64,000 nt of DNA, taken from the NCBI GenBank assembly GCA_043228905.1, contig JBHGNT010000022.1:682001-746000 (forward strand), written 5' to 3'. Numbering within the stretch: position 1 is the first letter of the stretch; every line of letters starts with the position of its first letter. The notes under the pieces were generated by a model, which was not told the DNA's origin, did not search any database, and worked only from the letters and a program-made list of their open reading frames with translations. Origin of the DNA: Azolla caroliniana (Eukaryota > Polypodiophyta). The position numbers and the translations under genes are program-made. Positions 36,825 through 49,154 of the stretch are shown here, piece by piece.

Positions 36825-37643
36825 GCGGATGATCGGCGAGCATGGAAGGCTATCTCTTGAGAACCGGAGGAGGTGCGTGGAGAGCAACGAGCTACGTGCC
36901 GGGAAGAGGAAGCATGGCATCCCGGAAGGCATGCGAGGCCAATCGGGCCAAGAGGACGAGAGTCAGGATGAAGCGGTAACAGGAGTCGCGAAGGACACTG
37001 ACATGGTGGTCGGGATGACAGTATGCTCTACGGTGAGAGAGCACGGCGAGCAAAGGAGAAGCGAGGAGCGTGCAATGAGGTCGCCGAGGTACTGAAGAAC
37101 GAGCGCATGTTCGGGAGACAACAAGGGCACATAGAAAGAGCCTATGGAAGGTGAGCGTGGAATGGAGGGAATCGGCACGAGGTGTTCGAGACGAAGAGAG
37201 GATCGAGCCGGAGATAGAACACAAGCGGTATGCGAGGGGCGGAATCCGGCGAGCAAACGGGGGGACCGAGGGCCTAATCGGAGGACCTACGTGGCAAACA
37301 AAGAAAGAGTGACCGGATCGGCAATGGCGTTCGGGAGGACCGACCAGGGAGGAAGGCGCGTACGGTGGATATGGCGGTTCGGATGGAGTCGATGTTTCGG
37401 GGACACACGGTGGACGTGGTGGATGGGTGGGAGCCGTCGGCTTGAGGACATGCGACAGATACGGTGGAACTGGATGCTACGACGGTTCGTGTGGAAGGGT
37501 CGGGCGTGCTCGAAATGGAAAACGAAGCCAAGCAAGGCCAACGAGGACACGACGGACCTCGGTTTTATCACCATGGCCGAAAAATCTCACCTCTTCTCAT
37601 TTCTTGGCACATACCGGTGGATGTGCGGTTTGGTGGGGGCGGA

Positions 37644-38166
37644 TGTCGTGAAGATTTTTGTCCATAGGCGGAAACCGGGGTGGAATAGGCAAATTGGTGG
37701 TGTGCACCATGTGCACATGTATACTAGGAAATGATGTATAGAAATAAGAGGGGGAATTTTATCCCACATTGTAAGCTCCCTCCTTGGGCTATAAAGGGAA
37801 GGGAGGGGTCACTTATGAAGTTGTTGCCTATTTTGCGTATGAAAGGTATACCACTTAGTGTAGAGTTCTTACCGTTTTAGGTTTAGGGTTTCGTTTAGGG
37901 TCTCCTTGTTCATCCCCGGTTAGGGTTTTCTCATAGTTTTGGTGCGGTCCATGCGGCCACCATCGTTGTAATCAATCGTTCGTTTTAATATATCTTGTTG
38001 TGGATCTTGCTTCCATCTATTTTGGTCTATGCTTATGTGCTACTCTTCATCTTCTCATCCGGTGTTAAGCTTCCATTTCTCATATCTTATTCTTTCTCCT
38101 CTACTCCCTAGTCCAAGACCCCCGTGGTCCCGCCCCTTCTACACGCACGCGCGTAACAACGCGACA
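37644..38166 (+). repeat. 3' LTR of element J
   Basis: 523 bp, nearly identical to the 5' LTR (one 4-bp deletion near 37780 and about seven substitutions). It is followed by CCGT. Confidence 0.92.
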
Positions 38167-38849
38167 CCGTAACACCAAAAATACCCTATTCACAACTCAA
38201 CTTACACCCATATTTCCAAGGACACGTAAATTATACATTAAAGGTAGGACCATTGATAATCATTGGGGACCTATATGAACAACTTGGTGTATAGCTAGAA
38301 CACTTACAAAAAAACAAGGATTGCTTGAAAGACAAACCAAAATTTGGTTCAATGTCATGCACGCATGAACACTTCGATTAAGGTTGTTCCTTAATATAGT
38401 AAAAAATGAATTACATACAATACTCTCATGAGCACAAACAATATCGAATGGCAACCTATCGAGAAAATTAAATGTATAGTGGTTATTGATCACACTTGCA
38501 CCAACCATGGTAGTGCATCCAATGAAGATTGAACATTGCTAAAAACGATATTGATTGATGAATGATATTAGCCCCACTCATGTTCAGACACTCATCCAAC
38601 ACTTTACACAAATATCTTAATGAATAAATTTTGAATCGTTTTATACTACCTTTCGGATAATATATGTACATATTAAATGTAGGATAACCATTACTATCCA
38701 TGGAAGGATACAATGATGAAATTCTGAATAGGACATGTAGTTTCTTGTTTTGCTCTCATCATGTCTGTGTTCTTTTGAGTTTTTTTCCTTTGAGCTTTGC
38801 ATCATGTAATTAGTTTCATTCCCCAACTATCGGGCATCCCCAACAACCA

Positions 38850-40140
38850 TTCTCTTTGTACCTGACTCCATGGGCTAGGTCATGTCTAATAGATTGCAAT
38901 TTGTCTCCTGTGGACACAGAAAAGATATTTATCCAAAGGTATCAATGTTTTTTGGATCAAACCTTGTCTCATAGCAATAACATCTGCAACATCCTCTTGT
39001 TCATATACCATTGGTTTATCTTGTACGACCACCCATAATATTGCTTCCCATGTATACACTGCTTGAGGATATATTGGTATGATTCTTTTCCATATTTCCA
39101 TCGCAAAGTAACAACTCCACAAACAATACTTAGCAGTCTGTACTAGATCCATACAAAAGGGACACATATTTTCTGCATTCCCTTTTTGCCAACCATTGAT
39201 CTATGAACCAACAACCAATGGAAACAAACAATTTTCCTACTAATTTTTATGCCCCACAACCATTTCCAAAATTGCTTGAGGTTTTGTGGAGAAAGTCCAT
39301 TCACCTAATATTTTCGGCAACCAATCTTCACAGAAATTGAAAAAAGGCACATGTTTTATCTTATCTTGAACTCACACCTTCTAATACAATTCTCAACCTG
39401 ATATAGAGATATTGGTCTCCTTTCCATAATCCAAATCCTCCAAAAAGAATTCACCATTTGTGGATCTGGATCGAAGACCCAATTTGATCCATCATTTGCG
39501 ATCACCCTCACTTCTTTATGCATACATAAAACCTAAACAAATTGGTTTTCATTTGTGTGAAAGTTAACCTACCATCATCATGTACATCAAAGGTCATACA
39601 AGCTTCTTCCCCAATATAGACTTTTACTCCAATCAAAACATCCAAAACAATAAATAACACCATCCACTTCTATGCAGAAGATCCAAATTGCACCTGAATA
39701 TTACAAAGGGTGGCTTGTATCACATAATACATTGTCTTTCCGCCCCATATATTATTAAGCATTATCATTCTTTCGTCTATAGGTGTAGATTGGAATGTTG
39801 TCCATGCACCTATAGACTCTACTGGTCCGCGATCTAATTCTACCCATGCACATTGAGTACGTTTTCACAACATATGTCCCATATGGTCAGTAAAATACGA
39901 ATTCCAAATCAGGGATTGATCCCAAATCAACTTCTGTTTTTGGAGATCTCTTAGTATCTAAATCAAGAGAGGCATATTTCCATGAATTAAGAACAATCGA
40001 GTAAATTGTCTTCCCATTTTGTTGAGATAGCCAACTTGTTGTCTTCCATAAAGCTCCGTTGAAATTGGGATTCCAATCTCCACTAATTTTGGGACAAAAG
40101 TTTTCCAATTCATTTAAGAACAATTGTTTTCATGGTTCCA
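38850..40140 (-). pseudogene. LINE ORF2 C-terminal remnant
   Basis: On the minus strand, from about 40120 downward, fragments read ALWKTTSWLSQQNGKTIYSI, then LRDLQKQKLIWDQSLIWNSY, IWGGKTMYYVIQATL and FHWLLV-like blocks. The final zinc-binding motif (39167-38886) reads CPFCMDLVQTAKYCLWSCYF and ends AMEIWKRI. This is the post-RT region of plant non-LTR retrotransposons. Stops and frame changes are frequent. Confidence 0.65.
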
Positions 40141-41575
40141 TTCCTAGTAATAATCCCTGAACTCCCAATTTCGCAAGCAAAATTTTGGGCAGTTGTAAGC
40201 TAATACGGCGGAGCTCAAGCGATTGGAGTTTCATGGCATTTGGGACAAAGGCATATTTTATAAATGGATTTATGATAAGATAGAGTGGTTCTACTCTACA
40301 CCAAAGTATTTATTTAAGGCGATGATTAGAATTTAGAAAAGGGGCTCATTACCGTAGCCTTTGGGCGTATCTTAATACTACATTACCGTAGCCTTGGGGC
40401 ATATCTTAATACTAGTGCAATATCTCTTTATTTTATTTTATCTATTTATCCTTGACAATCATTCTCTACAAACTGATTATATCAACCACCTTGCAATGAT
40501 GCTACAAACTCTTGTTCTTAATTCTTGATGTTGAAACCCTAGTTCTGAATTGCGATAAGTTTCTACGTATGGCACCTACCTCCAAAGCCTAGCTTCAAAA
40601 CTTAGGTCTGATGCCTAGGTATGAATACTACCTCTAAAGACGAGCTAGGATAAAGGCAAAAAAAGCTAGTTAGTAATCTACATCTAGTTAAAAAAGAAAG
40701 GAAAAGATGAGAACAATTAAGTTTTCTATGGCAATGCCAATCAACTCATTTCCCCCATGATATAATGGGACTATATTCTACACCCTCCATCAAAGTTATT
40801 AATGTGGTTGTCCAACTCAATTACCAAGAAACTCAAACATTTCAATTATTGTCTAAGTTCAGGTTGGGATTTTATTCAGGATTTGGTCCATGGAGGATCC
40901 ACCAAGACGTCTGATGTTTCATGATGGGGCTACATGAAAGAAACAATGTTCTGACCATGAAAGTTTTCGATGACGAACATCTTTTCTCAATCCTATGCTC
41001 CATTGTAGTGATATGACGTGTGTGAAGAGAGAAAACGCCAAAAAATGGCAATGGAAGATAACTTAAGTGGCAAGATCAAAACACTTAAACAATAAGGTTG
41101 AGGGTTTGAATATTGTAGAGGCTGGAAAGGGGTAATGGTGATTTATAGTGGACAAAATACATGGATGAGGAATGCATTTAAAGTGAAATGAGAAAAACAG
41201 TTTTGGGAAAGTTTAGTATCTAGGTCAAATGACGATAGGTGTTACAAAAAGGAAGTTTATTTTTGCTCTTGGTAAAAGGCTTCTTGACATATTAAAGAAG
41301 GAAGATAGCTAATTTCTAGGGATTATCATTTTGGGATTCAAGGCTAGGCTTTATTAAATTATGTTTACTATGGGGTCGTGAATCATGAGGATGCGTAGGA
41401 GGCCTGTGATGACAAAAGTGATGTGAGCATTGATCATAGACTCACCATGGTGGAGCTCAAGCCCATCTCAAGGATCTCTCCTTGACACTCTTGTTTTTGA
41501 ATTGATATATCTTTTACCTTCTTCATCTCTCACCTCCTATATAACAAGTTGATCATTGTAAAATTCTCTCATTTG
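40141..41575. other. AT-rich stretch without recognisable genes
   Basis: No open frame of note. A short duplicated phrase (CATTACCGTAGCCTT(T)GGGC) occurs at about 40349 and 40380. Confidence 0.5.
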
Positions 41576-42168
41576 TATATTGATTTCAATCTCTTTAATT
41601 TTATTGTAAATTGGGAAAATATTTTTATCTTCATGTATTAGAAGTTTTAAATTGGTAAAAGGATTGTAATCATAATATTATAATGAAGATTGTTATCAAA
41701 TGAAAATCCATGTATAAATATCCTAAATTTTGTGCAAGTGATCTACACACGATTGCTGAGCTTACTCACTTAAGTATTGATTTCAATCTCTTTAATTTTA
41801 TTGTAAATTGGGAAAATATTTCCATCTTCATGTATTAGAAGTTTATAATTGGTAAAAGGATTGTAATCATAATATTATAATCAAGATTTTTATCAAATGA
41901 AAATCCATGTATAAATATCCTTAATTTTGTGGGAGTGATCTACACACAATTGTTGGGCTTACTCACTTAAGTATTGATTTCAATCTCTTTAATTTTATTG
42001 TAAACTGGGAGAATATTTCCATCTTCATGTATTAGAAGTTTATAATTGGTAAAAGGATTGTAATCATAATCTTATAATCAAGATTGTTATCAAATGAAAA
42101 TCCATGTATAAATATCTTTAATTTTGTGGGAGTGGTCTACACATGATTGTTGAACTTACTCACTTAAG
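41576..42168 (+). repeat. Tandem repeat, 197-bp unit, three copies
   Basis: Units begin at about 41579, 41776 and 41973 with TTGATTTCAATCTCTTTAAT and end with ACTCACTTAA(G). The period is 197 bp in both steps and the copies are nearly identical. AT-rich, no coding. Confidence 0.9.
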
Positions 42169-44374
42169 AGTTGTGACACAACTTTTGGCTTAGAAATCCA
42201 AGTACTAGTGTGAATTTGATCATGGGAATAAACTTTGACAAGTGGGTAGATTTGAACCTAAAGTGTGCGAATTCTAAGATTCAGTCTAGTTACCCTACCG
42301 ACTTGCCAATGCTCATACATATCGTGACTCTAACGCAACAACTGTTGCGAGAATGCAATTAACACTTTCACGTTCCCAAGTGGAAGGATCACGCATTCCA
42401 CTTATAGATTCCTTTTATAATCTTGCAATTTTAGGCAATTTTCAGAAACTTGATACACCAATATCACATGTTTTAAATAACATGTAAAAGTAGCTAATTT
42501 TTTGAGATTTAACAAGTTTCAAAATGATAATTTCTAAAATTGAATAGTTTTTCAATAAACGTTTAAACATTGATGGTCTGCAGATATGAAATGTAATTAA
42601 CTTAAAAGAAATCACAATGGTTAACTCAAGGCACAAGTTAATATTAATGGTTTCACCATCTTGAGGAGATGTAGGTTCTAGAAGTGGAAGTTACATCTAT
42701 TGTTAAACTTGGAAATGTTTTAAGTATAAGAGGTAACATTGTAATCCTTAATGTCATCATCTATAAATTTAGTGCTCATTAACATCCATAAATTCATAAC
42801 TCAAGAAATGTACATACAATATTCATAAACAATTTTTATAAATCCATAACTCTTAAAATGTAGACGATATTCATAAACTGTCAAAATTGCCAAACTTAGA
42901 TGTAAACATTAATATATCACATAGTTATCAAGGTATCCACAATGCTTTCCTCTTCTTCATTTTGAGAACTCCCCTACAAAATTTGGGAAGTTAATGGCAT
43001 TTGCAAGGTTCAATTACCATCAACACAATTATTAATGGTTTTTTGTTAATCAAGGAAGCACATATTCACCATAGGGTATCTTGTTGTGCAACATAGTTCT
43101 TTACAGTATCGATATGCATCTTTTACTCTTGTAAAAACAATTATTTTAGTACAAGTTGAGTTCATGATAAAACCCTAAACCTCTTTTATTTGAAAGAAGA
43201 AGAAGATTTCTAAACATGAACTCCATACATTATATCGAGTTCATGTAAAAAACAAATTTTTCATCACAATTCCATACAATATATCAAATTCATGTTCAAA
43301 GTTTTTTTCTTGGATTTAAAAAAAATAAAAAGATAAAAAAATCAAGGTTGAGTTGATGAAAAAACCAGAATTTTCACCACAAATCAATACAATGTATCGA
43401 GTTCATGTTTGAGAACTCTTGCTGTTAGCAAAATCTTTTTCTTGTAACTTCGTGTTGGGAACTTCAACCGGTGAACCAAGAACTATCCCACAAACCCCAC
43501 AAAGATCTCAAGATATTGACGCATTGAGTAGTTTGATATGCAGATTGGAAATCCGTTTGTTGCAAAAATTAAGGCAAATTTATCGTGTAGATTCACGCTT
43601 CGTGCTCAAATTTTTGACTTGGAAATTTTTGTTATGATCATTAATCAATGACAATTTACAAGGAGTAAAAATTACTTTTACGCGTTCCCTTGTATGGATT
43701 TTGATTCATAAGATAGCAATTTCTAGCAACTTAATGTATTTCCCCAAATTCGAGATTAAGATACAATTATGTTTATTAACAATCAACACCTTTTACAATA
43801 ACACTAAAAAACTTGGGATTGAGATATCGTTTTTTATGCAATAAGATCACACTTTCACAAAGGGTATGAGGAATTAAGATGAATAAAGAGATCAAAGGAG
43901 TGTTGGGAGGAGATCCTTGAGTTTCGGTGTGTACCTAGTCTATGATCAATGGCCACATCACCTCTTATCATCATAGGCCTATTATGCACCCTCTTGTTTC
44001 ACTACTCTTCATCAATCCTTTCACCAACGAAGTCTAGGTGTCTCTCTCAAAATGTCGATCCCCTGACAATGAGCTCTCTTGCTCATTTCATAACATTTTG
44101 GAGCTCCTCTATTGAATAAAAATAATGGTGCCCCTTTTAACATGCACTATTGTTTTTCCTTTTAGTATGCACCTATCTTTATCTTAACACGGGCCCCTAG
44201 TGCTAGCAAAATGTTTATTAATATGTCCATATCCACTTCATCTTCATCGGTGTCTTATTATAGCTCACATATTCCCTTCAAAGGTCCTAATAATGAACTA
44301 AACTTTATCATTTTAATTGGTTAAGTCTTGTCGTTGTTGATTTAAGTATCATCTCATCACATATCTTTTTACTT
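42169..44374. other. AT-rich stretch with short imperfect repeats
   Basis: A motif around ATACAATGTATCGAGTTCATG recurs at about 43225, 43270 and 43388. I see no gene. Confidence 0.5.
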
Positions 44375-44563
44375 ATGTCTTCAATCAAACCCTTAACTTA
44401 TCGTAAAATGGGTGAGATTGGTGGGCTATGCACACTTTGCCTGAAACAAGTTCGAGAGTCTGAGTATCACACTTTGATACAATGTTCTACCTTTGATCAC
44501 ATTCGACGAAGCTTTTCACACATCTTTGACCAAACTCGATCCTTTCATGAATTTCTATCATAA
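44375..44563 (+). pseudogene. LINE zinc-binding RT tail fragment
   Basis: The frame reads MGEIGGLCTLCLKQVRESEY, then HTLIQCSTFDHIRRSFSHIF, matching the CxxC...H...C pattern of the region after LINE reverse transcriptase. The fragment is isolated and ends at 44563. Confidence 0.5.
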
Positions 44564-45888
44564 TCATTTTCCACTCTCAATTGCAACATTCATTATTAAA
44601 GTTCTTGAACATCAAGAGTTGCTACTCACTTCCACATGGTCTACATGAAATGTAATATACGTGGTCTCATTGGTCATATTTGACGATCTTGGACGACAAT
44701 AATATAATCTATCCATCTCTGGTTTGGTTCGTGAATTTTGGTGCTATGAACCTTTTCTCATTGGGTCTACAACTATTGTTCTCTCACTCGTTCTAGGACT
44801 CTTGATGTCTCTTTGTGTGCTCGCTTGGTCACTTGGGAAGTGAAACAAATATCATGTCGAGTAAGTAAAAACACTTTCAATTAAATCATGTTTTACAAAA
44901 TTGCACAATAATTATAATGTGTATAATTTAATTAATTATTCATTATAATTCGTTTGATGATAATTTATCAATATCCTCCTCATCCTCTTCTAGTCAATTC
45001 GAAGATGAATCTAAGAACATTTTGGTCAATCCATTCTGCTCGATCAATTGAGTCCCCAATGTTGTCAATTATATACTGAGAGAGCCTTATAAAAGGCCTT
45101 ATTGTTTACCATATCATACCATATACTAATTAGCCACCAATGTATCAAACCTACCTAGAGAATCATGCAAACAATTACACTCACTCACAAAGAATACTAG
45201 GGTGACCATATAGTGTTTTTATGCAACAAGATGGAAACCAAATGGTAATGTCAATTTGTAAGGTCACATAAATTTACAGAAGTAAAGCATCCACTTGACT
45301 TAAAGTGATGTGGTGATGCATTATTGATACAATATTGATTCATGATGTGATTCAGAAGTTCACCCGGATGACGCGTGTGAATTTCTTGACTGACGATTCT
45401 GAATTATGACATGGTAAAGCCCGAGCAACAACACAATAAATGCTCGATCCACCCTTGCACAAATGCTTATCCTATAGTCAGGGCCACCTCCACAAATCCA
45501 TCCATCTCGAGACTTCGTCGCCTATTCATGATTGTGTTAATGATTTCAATTCTACGACCATGTTAGTATGTCATATCAATAATCCAATCGAATAAATAAA
45601 GATGTACTATGGAAAACATCCTAGGCCAAGTTCTTTTAAAATTTCCGAGAAAGAAGCTTATAAGAGTGTACAAATTGTTCCTCAACTAATAATTATCTAA
45701 GGCATTCCAAACACAATAAGGTTGGGCTCGTGATCTAGTTTAATGGGCCAGAAGGAAGTTGTGGTGGTAATAAGCTAGTGGGTACCTACCATGCCACATT
45801 ACAAATATGCTTTCAATCATATGGTCCATGATCCTTGTTGAGAATATATTGTTTAGATATGAACCAATCCAAAACATATGCTAATTAC
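44564..45888. other. AT-rich stretch without recognisable genes
   Basis: No conserved coding or repeat structure. If the gene candidate at 45889-46756 has further exons they should lie here on the minus strand, but I could not identify one. Confidence 0.45.
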
Positions 45889-46756
45889 CTCGGCGATTTT
45901 ATCACCTCGGCTGTTGAAAATGTGGAAGACCCGAGTGTACAACATATTACTAAAGCCAGGAGCTGGTTTTAGCGTGAAATCGGGTACACGGCCATCCTCA
46001 TTCAATTCTCTATGGTCCTTAATGCCACTTACGCCCACGGGGGCTACAAATATGTGTAACTTTAGCCTCCATTGAAGAAAATCGGCCGCCCGAATAGTCA
46101 TTAGTAGAGACTCGCCTCGGAATACATTGCATCGAGAACGAGAGCTAAACAACTGGAATTCGATTTTATTTAATCAGTACAAGAAGGTTTATCCTTTAGA
46201 TTAATGACCAGAATCAACACATAAACCTTCAGATTAATGACCAGAATCAACACATACACCAAGTTCACATTAATGACCAGAATCAACACATAAACCTTCA
46301 GATTAATGACCAGAATCAATACATAAACCTTCACATTAATGACCAGAATCAATACATAAACCTTCACATTAATGACCAGAAGAATCATACATATATACAT
46401 ATAATGAAGGAAATTTGGTCAATCGCAGAGGAATTGGGGGGTATTTTCTCGGTAAATCGCGATGATATACATACATGCATACATACCTCTGGGCGGATGT
46501 GCACAAGATCGAGTCCAGCAACCTCATCTCGGAAGACAAGATCCGGGATACCGAAACCCCAGCAGGATTGATCATAATCCAGGGTAAAGAGAATCCCATC
46601 GGATTCTTCGTTAGATTCGGAAGTAGCACTGATAAGGTGAGAATTCGGGATCAAACACGAGCATTGCGAGAACCACAGAGCCAAATGGGAGGGATTTGGA
46701 ACACAAAACCGAGGATCTATGATAGCTGTATGAGGATCAATGGTGGTGGTGGCCAT
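45889..46756 (-). CDS. Two-exon host gene candidate, product unrecognised (possibly incomplete)
   Basis: Minus strand. Exon 1 runs from the ATG at 46756 to 46487 and ends at a strong donor (CAGAG|GTATGT). Exon 2 runs from 46152 (acceptor TTCCAG) to 45889 and ends at another donor (GCCGAG|GTAATT), so at least one more exon would be expected. Both exons are open, phase 0 and keep the frame, giving about 178 residues. Exon 2 has protein-like composition with AADFLQWRLKLHIFVAPVGV, GRVPDFTLKPAPGFSN and VFHIFNSRGDKIAEV. A telomere-box motif (AAACCCTAA) lies upstream at about 47222-47238, as in many plant promoters. No domain is recognised. It may be a gene fragment. Confidence 0.45.
46198..46384. 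repeat. Minisatellite, about 33-36-bp unit, six copies
   Basis: ATTAATGACCAGAATCAA followed by (C/T)ACATAAACCTTCA is repeated about six times. It lies within the intron of the gene candidate on the minus strand. Confidence 0.9.
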
Positions 46757-46774
46757 CAGACTCAATGAATCCAA

Positions 46775-47286
46775 AAAATCATATTCAAATTTGAAGGGCT
46801 AAATCTCTGTTCTGAATTTGTTATGAAATTTCGTGTAAATCTGTTCTGCTCTTATTTGCTCTTCAATAAATAGAACCGAAATTCGTCAACGGTCTACTAA
46901 ATTGCAACAGCAAAAAATACAACAAGAAGATCACGACTGCAAAGAGCATTTGGCCTTTTAGTTCGTCCAGATCACGACAACCATTTAGAACTCTGTAATC
47001 CCGACTGTCAAAACAGATCCTCTGCATTATAATAAACGTCGACCGATCATCGATTTGGAGAACAAGAAAATCGGGGTATATTCCCGATCGTTTATTTTGA
47101 GAGCACTTCATGGTGTGATTTCCAGAAAAATGGATCAAAGGAGACTTCCTGCTACAGACTGTTTTTTAGGTTTGAAAAAGAAAAAGCCCAAAAAAGGATT
47201 CTGCTCCACGAATTCAGAGCTAAACCCTAAACCCTAAACCATGACCAAAGTTTAACCTAGGCAGACAATGGATATGGTGGTGTCAT
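46775..47286 (-). promoter_or_regulatory. Possible promoter region of the 45889-46756 gene
   Basis: Contains AAACCCTAAACCCTAAACC (about 47222-47240), a double telo-box. A minus-strand frame at 46863-47138 has no recognisable motif and may be leader sequence. Confidence 0.3.
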
Positions 47287-47880
47287 CAGCCATCAACAAT
47301 TAGGGTTTAGGGGTTTCAGGTGAAGAAAATGGAAGGGCACCTAGCAACCAGTAACGGTTTGACTTGAACCGAACTGTGAAATCTCGGCTTAATGGTTTGA
47401 ATGGTTCGTTTCGGTTTGGGGGGTTAAAAGTTTGGTAACTGGTTTGAGCCTTTACGGTTTCTGGTTCAAATAGTTTGTCATCAGTGATTCCTCCATCAAC
47501 AATTAGGGTTTAGGGTGAAAAAAATGTATGGGCACCTAGCAACCGGTAACAGTTTGACTTGAACCGAACTGTGAAATCTCGGTTTAATGGTTTGAATGGT
47601 TCGCTTCGGTTTGGGGGGTTAAAAGTTTGGTAACTGGTTTGAGGCTTTACGGTTTCTGGTTCAAACAGTTTGTCATCGGGGATTCCTCCATCAACAATTA
47701 GGGTTTAGGGGTTTAGGGTGAAAAAATGGATGGGCAGCTAGCAACCGGTAACAGTTTGACTTGAACCGAAATGTGAAATCACGGCTTAATGGTTTGAACG
47801 GTTCGGGGGTTAAAGGTTTGGTTTGAGACTTTACAGTTTCTAGTTCAAACCGTTTGAAACCATGGTTTAAAAGGTTTGAT
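47287..47880 (+). repeat. About 200-bp tandem repeat, three copies
   Basis: Units start at CATCAACAATTAGGGTTTAG (47291, 47494, 47689; periods 203 and 195). Each contains GGTTTGACTTGAACCGAA and (C/G)GGTTTGGGGGGTTAAA blocks and a telomere-like TTAGGGTTTAGGG. Confidence 0.88.
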
Positions 47881-49154
47881 GGTTTATTTTTGGCACTTTG
47901 ATTATTTTCTTAAATATTTTTTTGAACATTTTAATCATAACATTTTGATATTTTAAGTAAAATCTTTAAATTTTTAAAAATTAAATTTTGAAATATGAAA
48001 AATTTTCCTTTTTTAAAATTAAAATGTGGAATTTTGAATTTTGACCTAATTTGAAAACCGAAACCGATTTTCGGGAAATCGAGCACATGACTCATCTAGA
48101 AGCCGAAGGTCCGAGGATGAAGCCCAAGAATGACCTCAGGATAAAGCTAGGAGTTGGCAAAGACTGGGCTCAACCCTAAACCAAGCCATTAAACCATTTT
48201 AAACATTTTGGCAGTTCAACTTGGTTCAAGCTTCCCAAACCAGTTTGAGCTCGGCTTGGCAAGGCTCAAGCCGAGTGGACGTTTTGGGCCAAACTGACTA
48301 AGGCCCAACCAGTTTAATCAAACCAATTCACTTCAAGTTTGAAAACTTCCAAACTGGTTAACGCTTAACTCATTTGGTTTGGACAAGGCTAAACCGATCA
48401 AGTCGAAATCGAACCATTGCTGATTCCTAGATGAAGCCCAAGAATGGCATGAAAAAGGGTATAATTGTAAATAATTATAGTAGAAGGAAGAAGGAAGAAG
48501 AGAAGGACAAAGGGCTAAAGATGTAAATAATCAAAACATGATTAAAAGAGAGAAAAAGAGAAGGGGAGGTAGATTAAGAAGAATGATGGGCATGGCAAAC
48601 ACAAACAAAGAGAGGAGAAACTTCACATTACCAAAATACCCCTCCTTTTCCAACAAATTACAAACACCCACATCCACATAAACTTTGTACACACATAATT
48701 GCACATACAAAAAGAAAAGGAAAAAAATAATGACATGCATACATATTTACACACGCATAACAATCGACAACGGTTTGGTTTGGTTTGAACCGAACCGTGA
48801 AACCGCAACTTAACGGCTTACCGGTTTCAATGGTTCGGTTCGGTTTGGTTCAGGTTTAGGTTTTAAAAAATGGTTTGGTTTCAATAGTCAAAAACCGCGG
48901 TTTAACGGTTTTTTATTTTATTTTTTAAAAAAAATTTAAAAATTGTTTTAAAACAATCTTTTCATTTTTAGACCTTATTCTCACATTTTAGGAAAATCTT
49001 TAAAATTTAAAAAATTTTAGAAAATGAAATATTATAAATTAAAAAATTAAAAAATTAAAAATTGACCAAGTTGAAAACCGAAACCAAACCACGAAACCGC
49101 GGTTTTTATGGTTTAATGGTAAGGCTTCTATTCATGTGTGATAAGGTCATGGGT
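47881..49154. repeat. Region rich in GGTTT/AACCG (CGGTTTGGTT-like) repeats
   Basis: Diverged blocks of GGTTCGGTTTGGTT and AAACCGAAACC occur at about 48050-48070, 48200-48420, 48768-48915 and 49070-49100, related to the tandem repeat on the left. A tRNA-like A/B box pair lies on the plus strand at about 49108-49160. No gene is seen. Confidence 0.5.

Larger units (their letters stand above)
33127..37643 (+). other. GC-rich repetitive internal region of element J
   Basis: Apart from LTRs F and E, this part is Gly/Glu/Arg-rich, coding-like sequence with internal duplications. A module containing ACACCGG...GAGACTCCGAC occurs at about 33345-33480, again split around LTR F (33575-33598 plus 34353-34470), and weakly near 35015. 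A longer block of about 400 bp at about 35383-35780 recurs at about 36825-37220 ('gccggtatcggcgg', 'ggcatgc(a/g)aggccaa', 'gggatgac(g/a)gta'). No enzyme motif is visible on either strand. Confidence 0.6.
31763..38166 (+). mobile_element. Complete non-autonomous LTR element J (gag-like frame, no pol), TR-GAG-like
   Basis: LTRs at 31763-32289 (527 bp) and 37644-38166 (523 bp) start TGTCGTGAAG and end GCGACA, flanked by an exact CCGT duplication (31759-31762; 38167-38170). By eye the LTRs differ at about seven bases plus one 4-bp indel, so insertion is recent. The internal region is GC-rich, carries a gag-like frame and then repetitive Glu/Gly-rich coding-like sequence, and has no protease, RT or integrase. 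It must move with enzymes from another element. A purine-rich GGTGGGGGCGGA precedes the 3' LTR, and TTTGGTGAACCTGACG follows the 5' LTR as the likely primer-binding site. Solo LTRs F and E interrupt it. Confidence 0.9.

Noticed and set aside
36454-37095. Plus-strand frame of 213 codons
   Set aside because: It crosses the right boundary of solo LTR E into element J, so it is a chimera of two repeats and not a gene.
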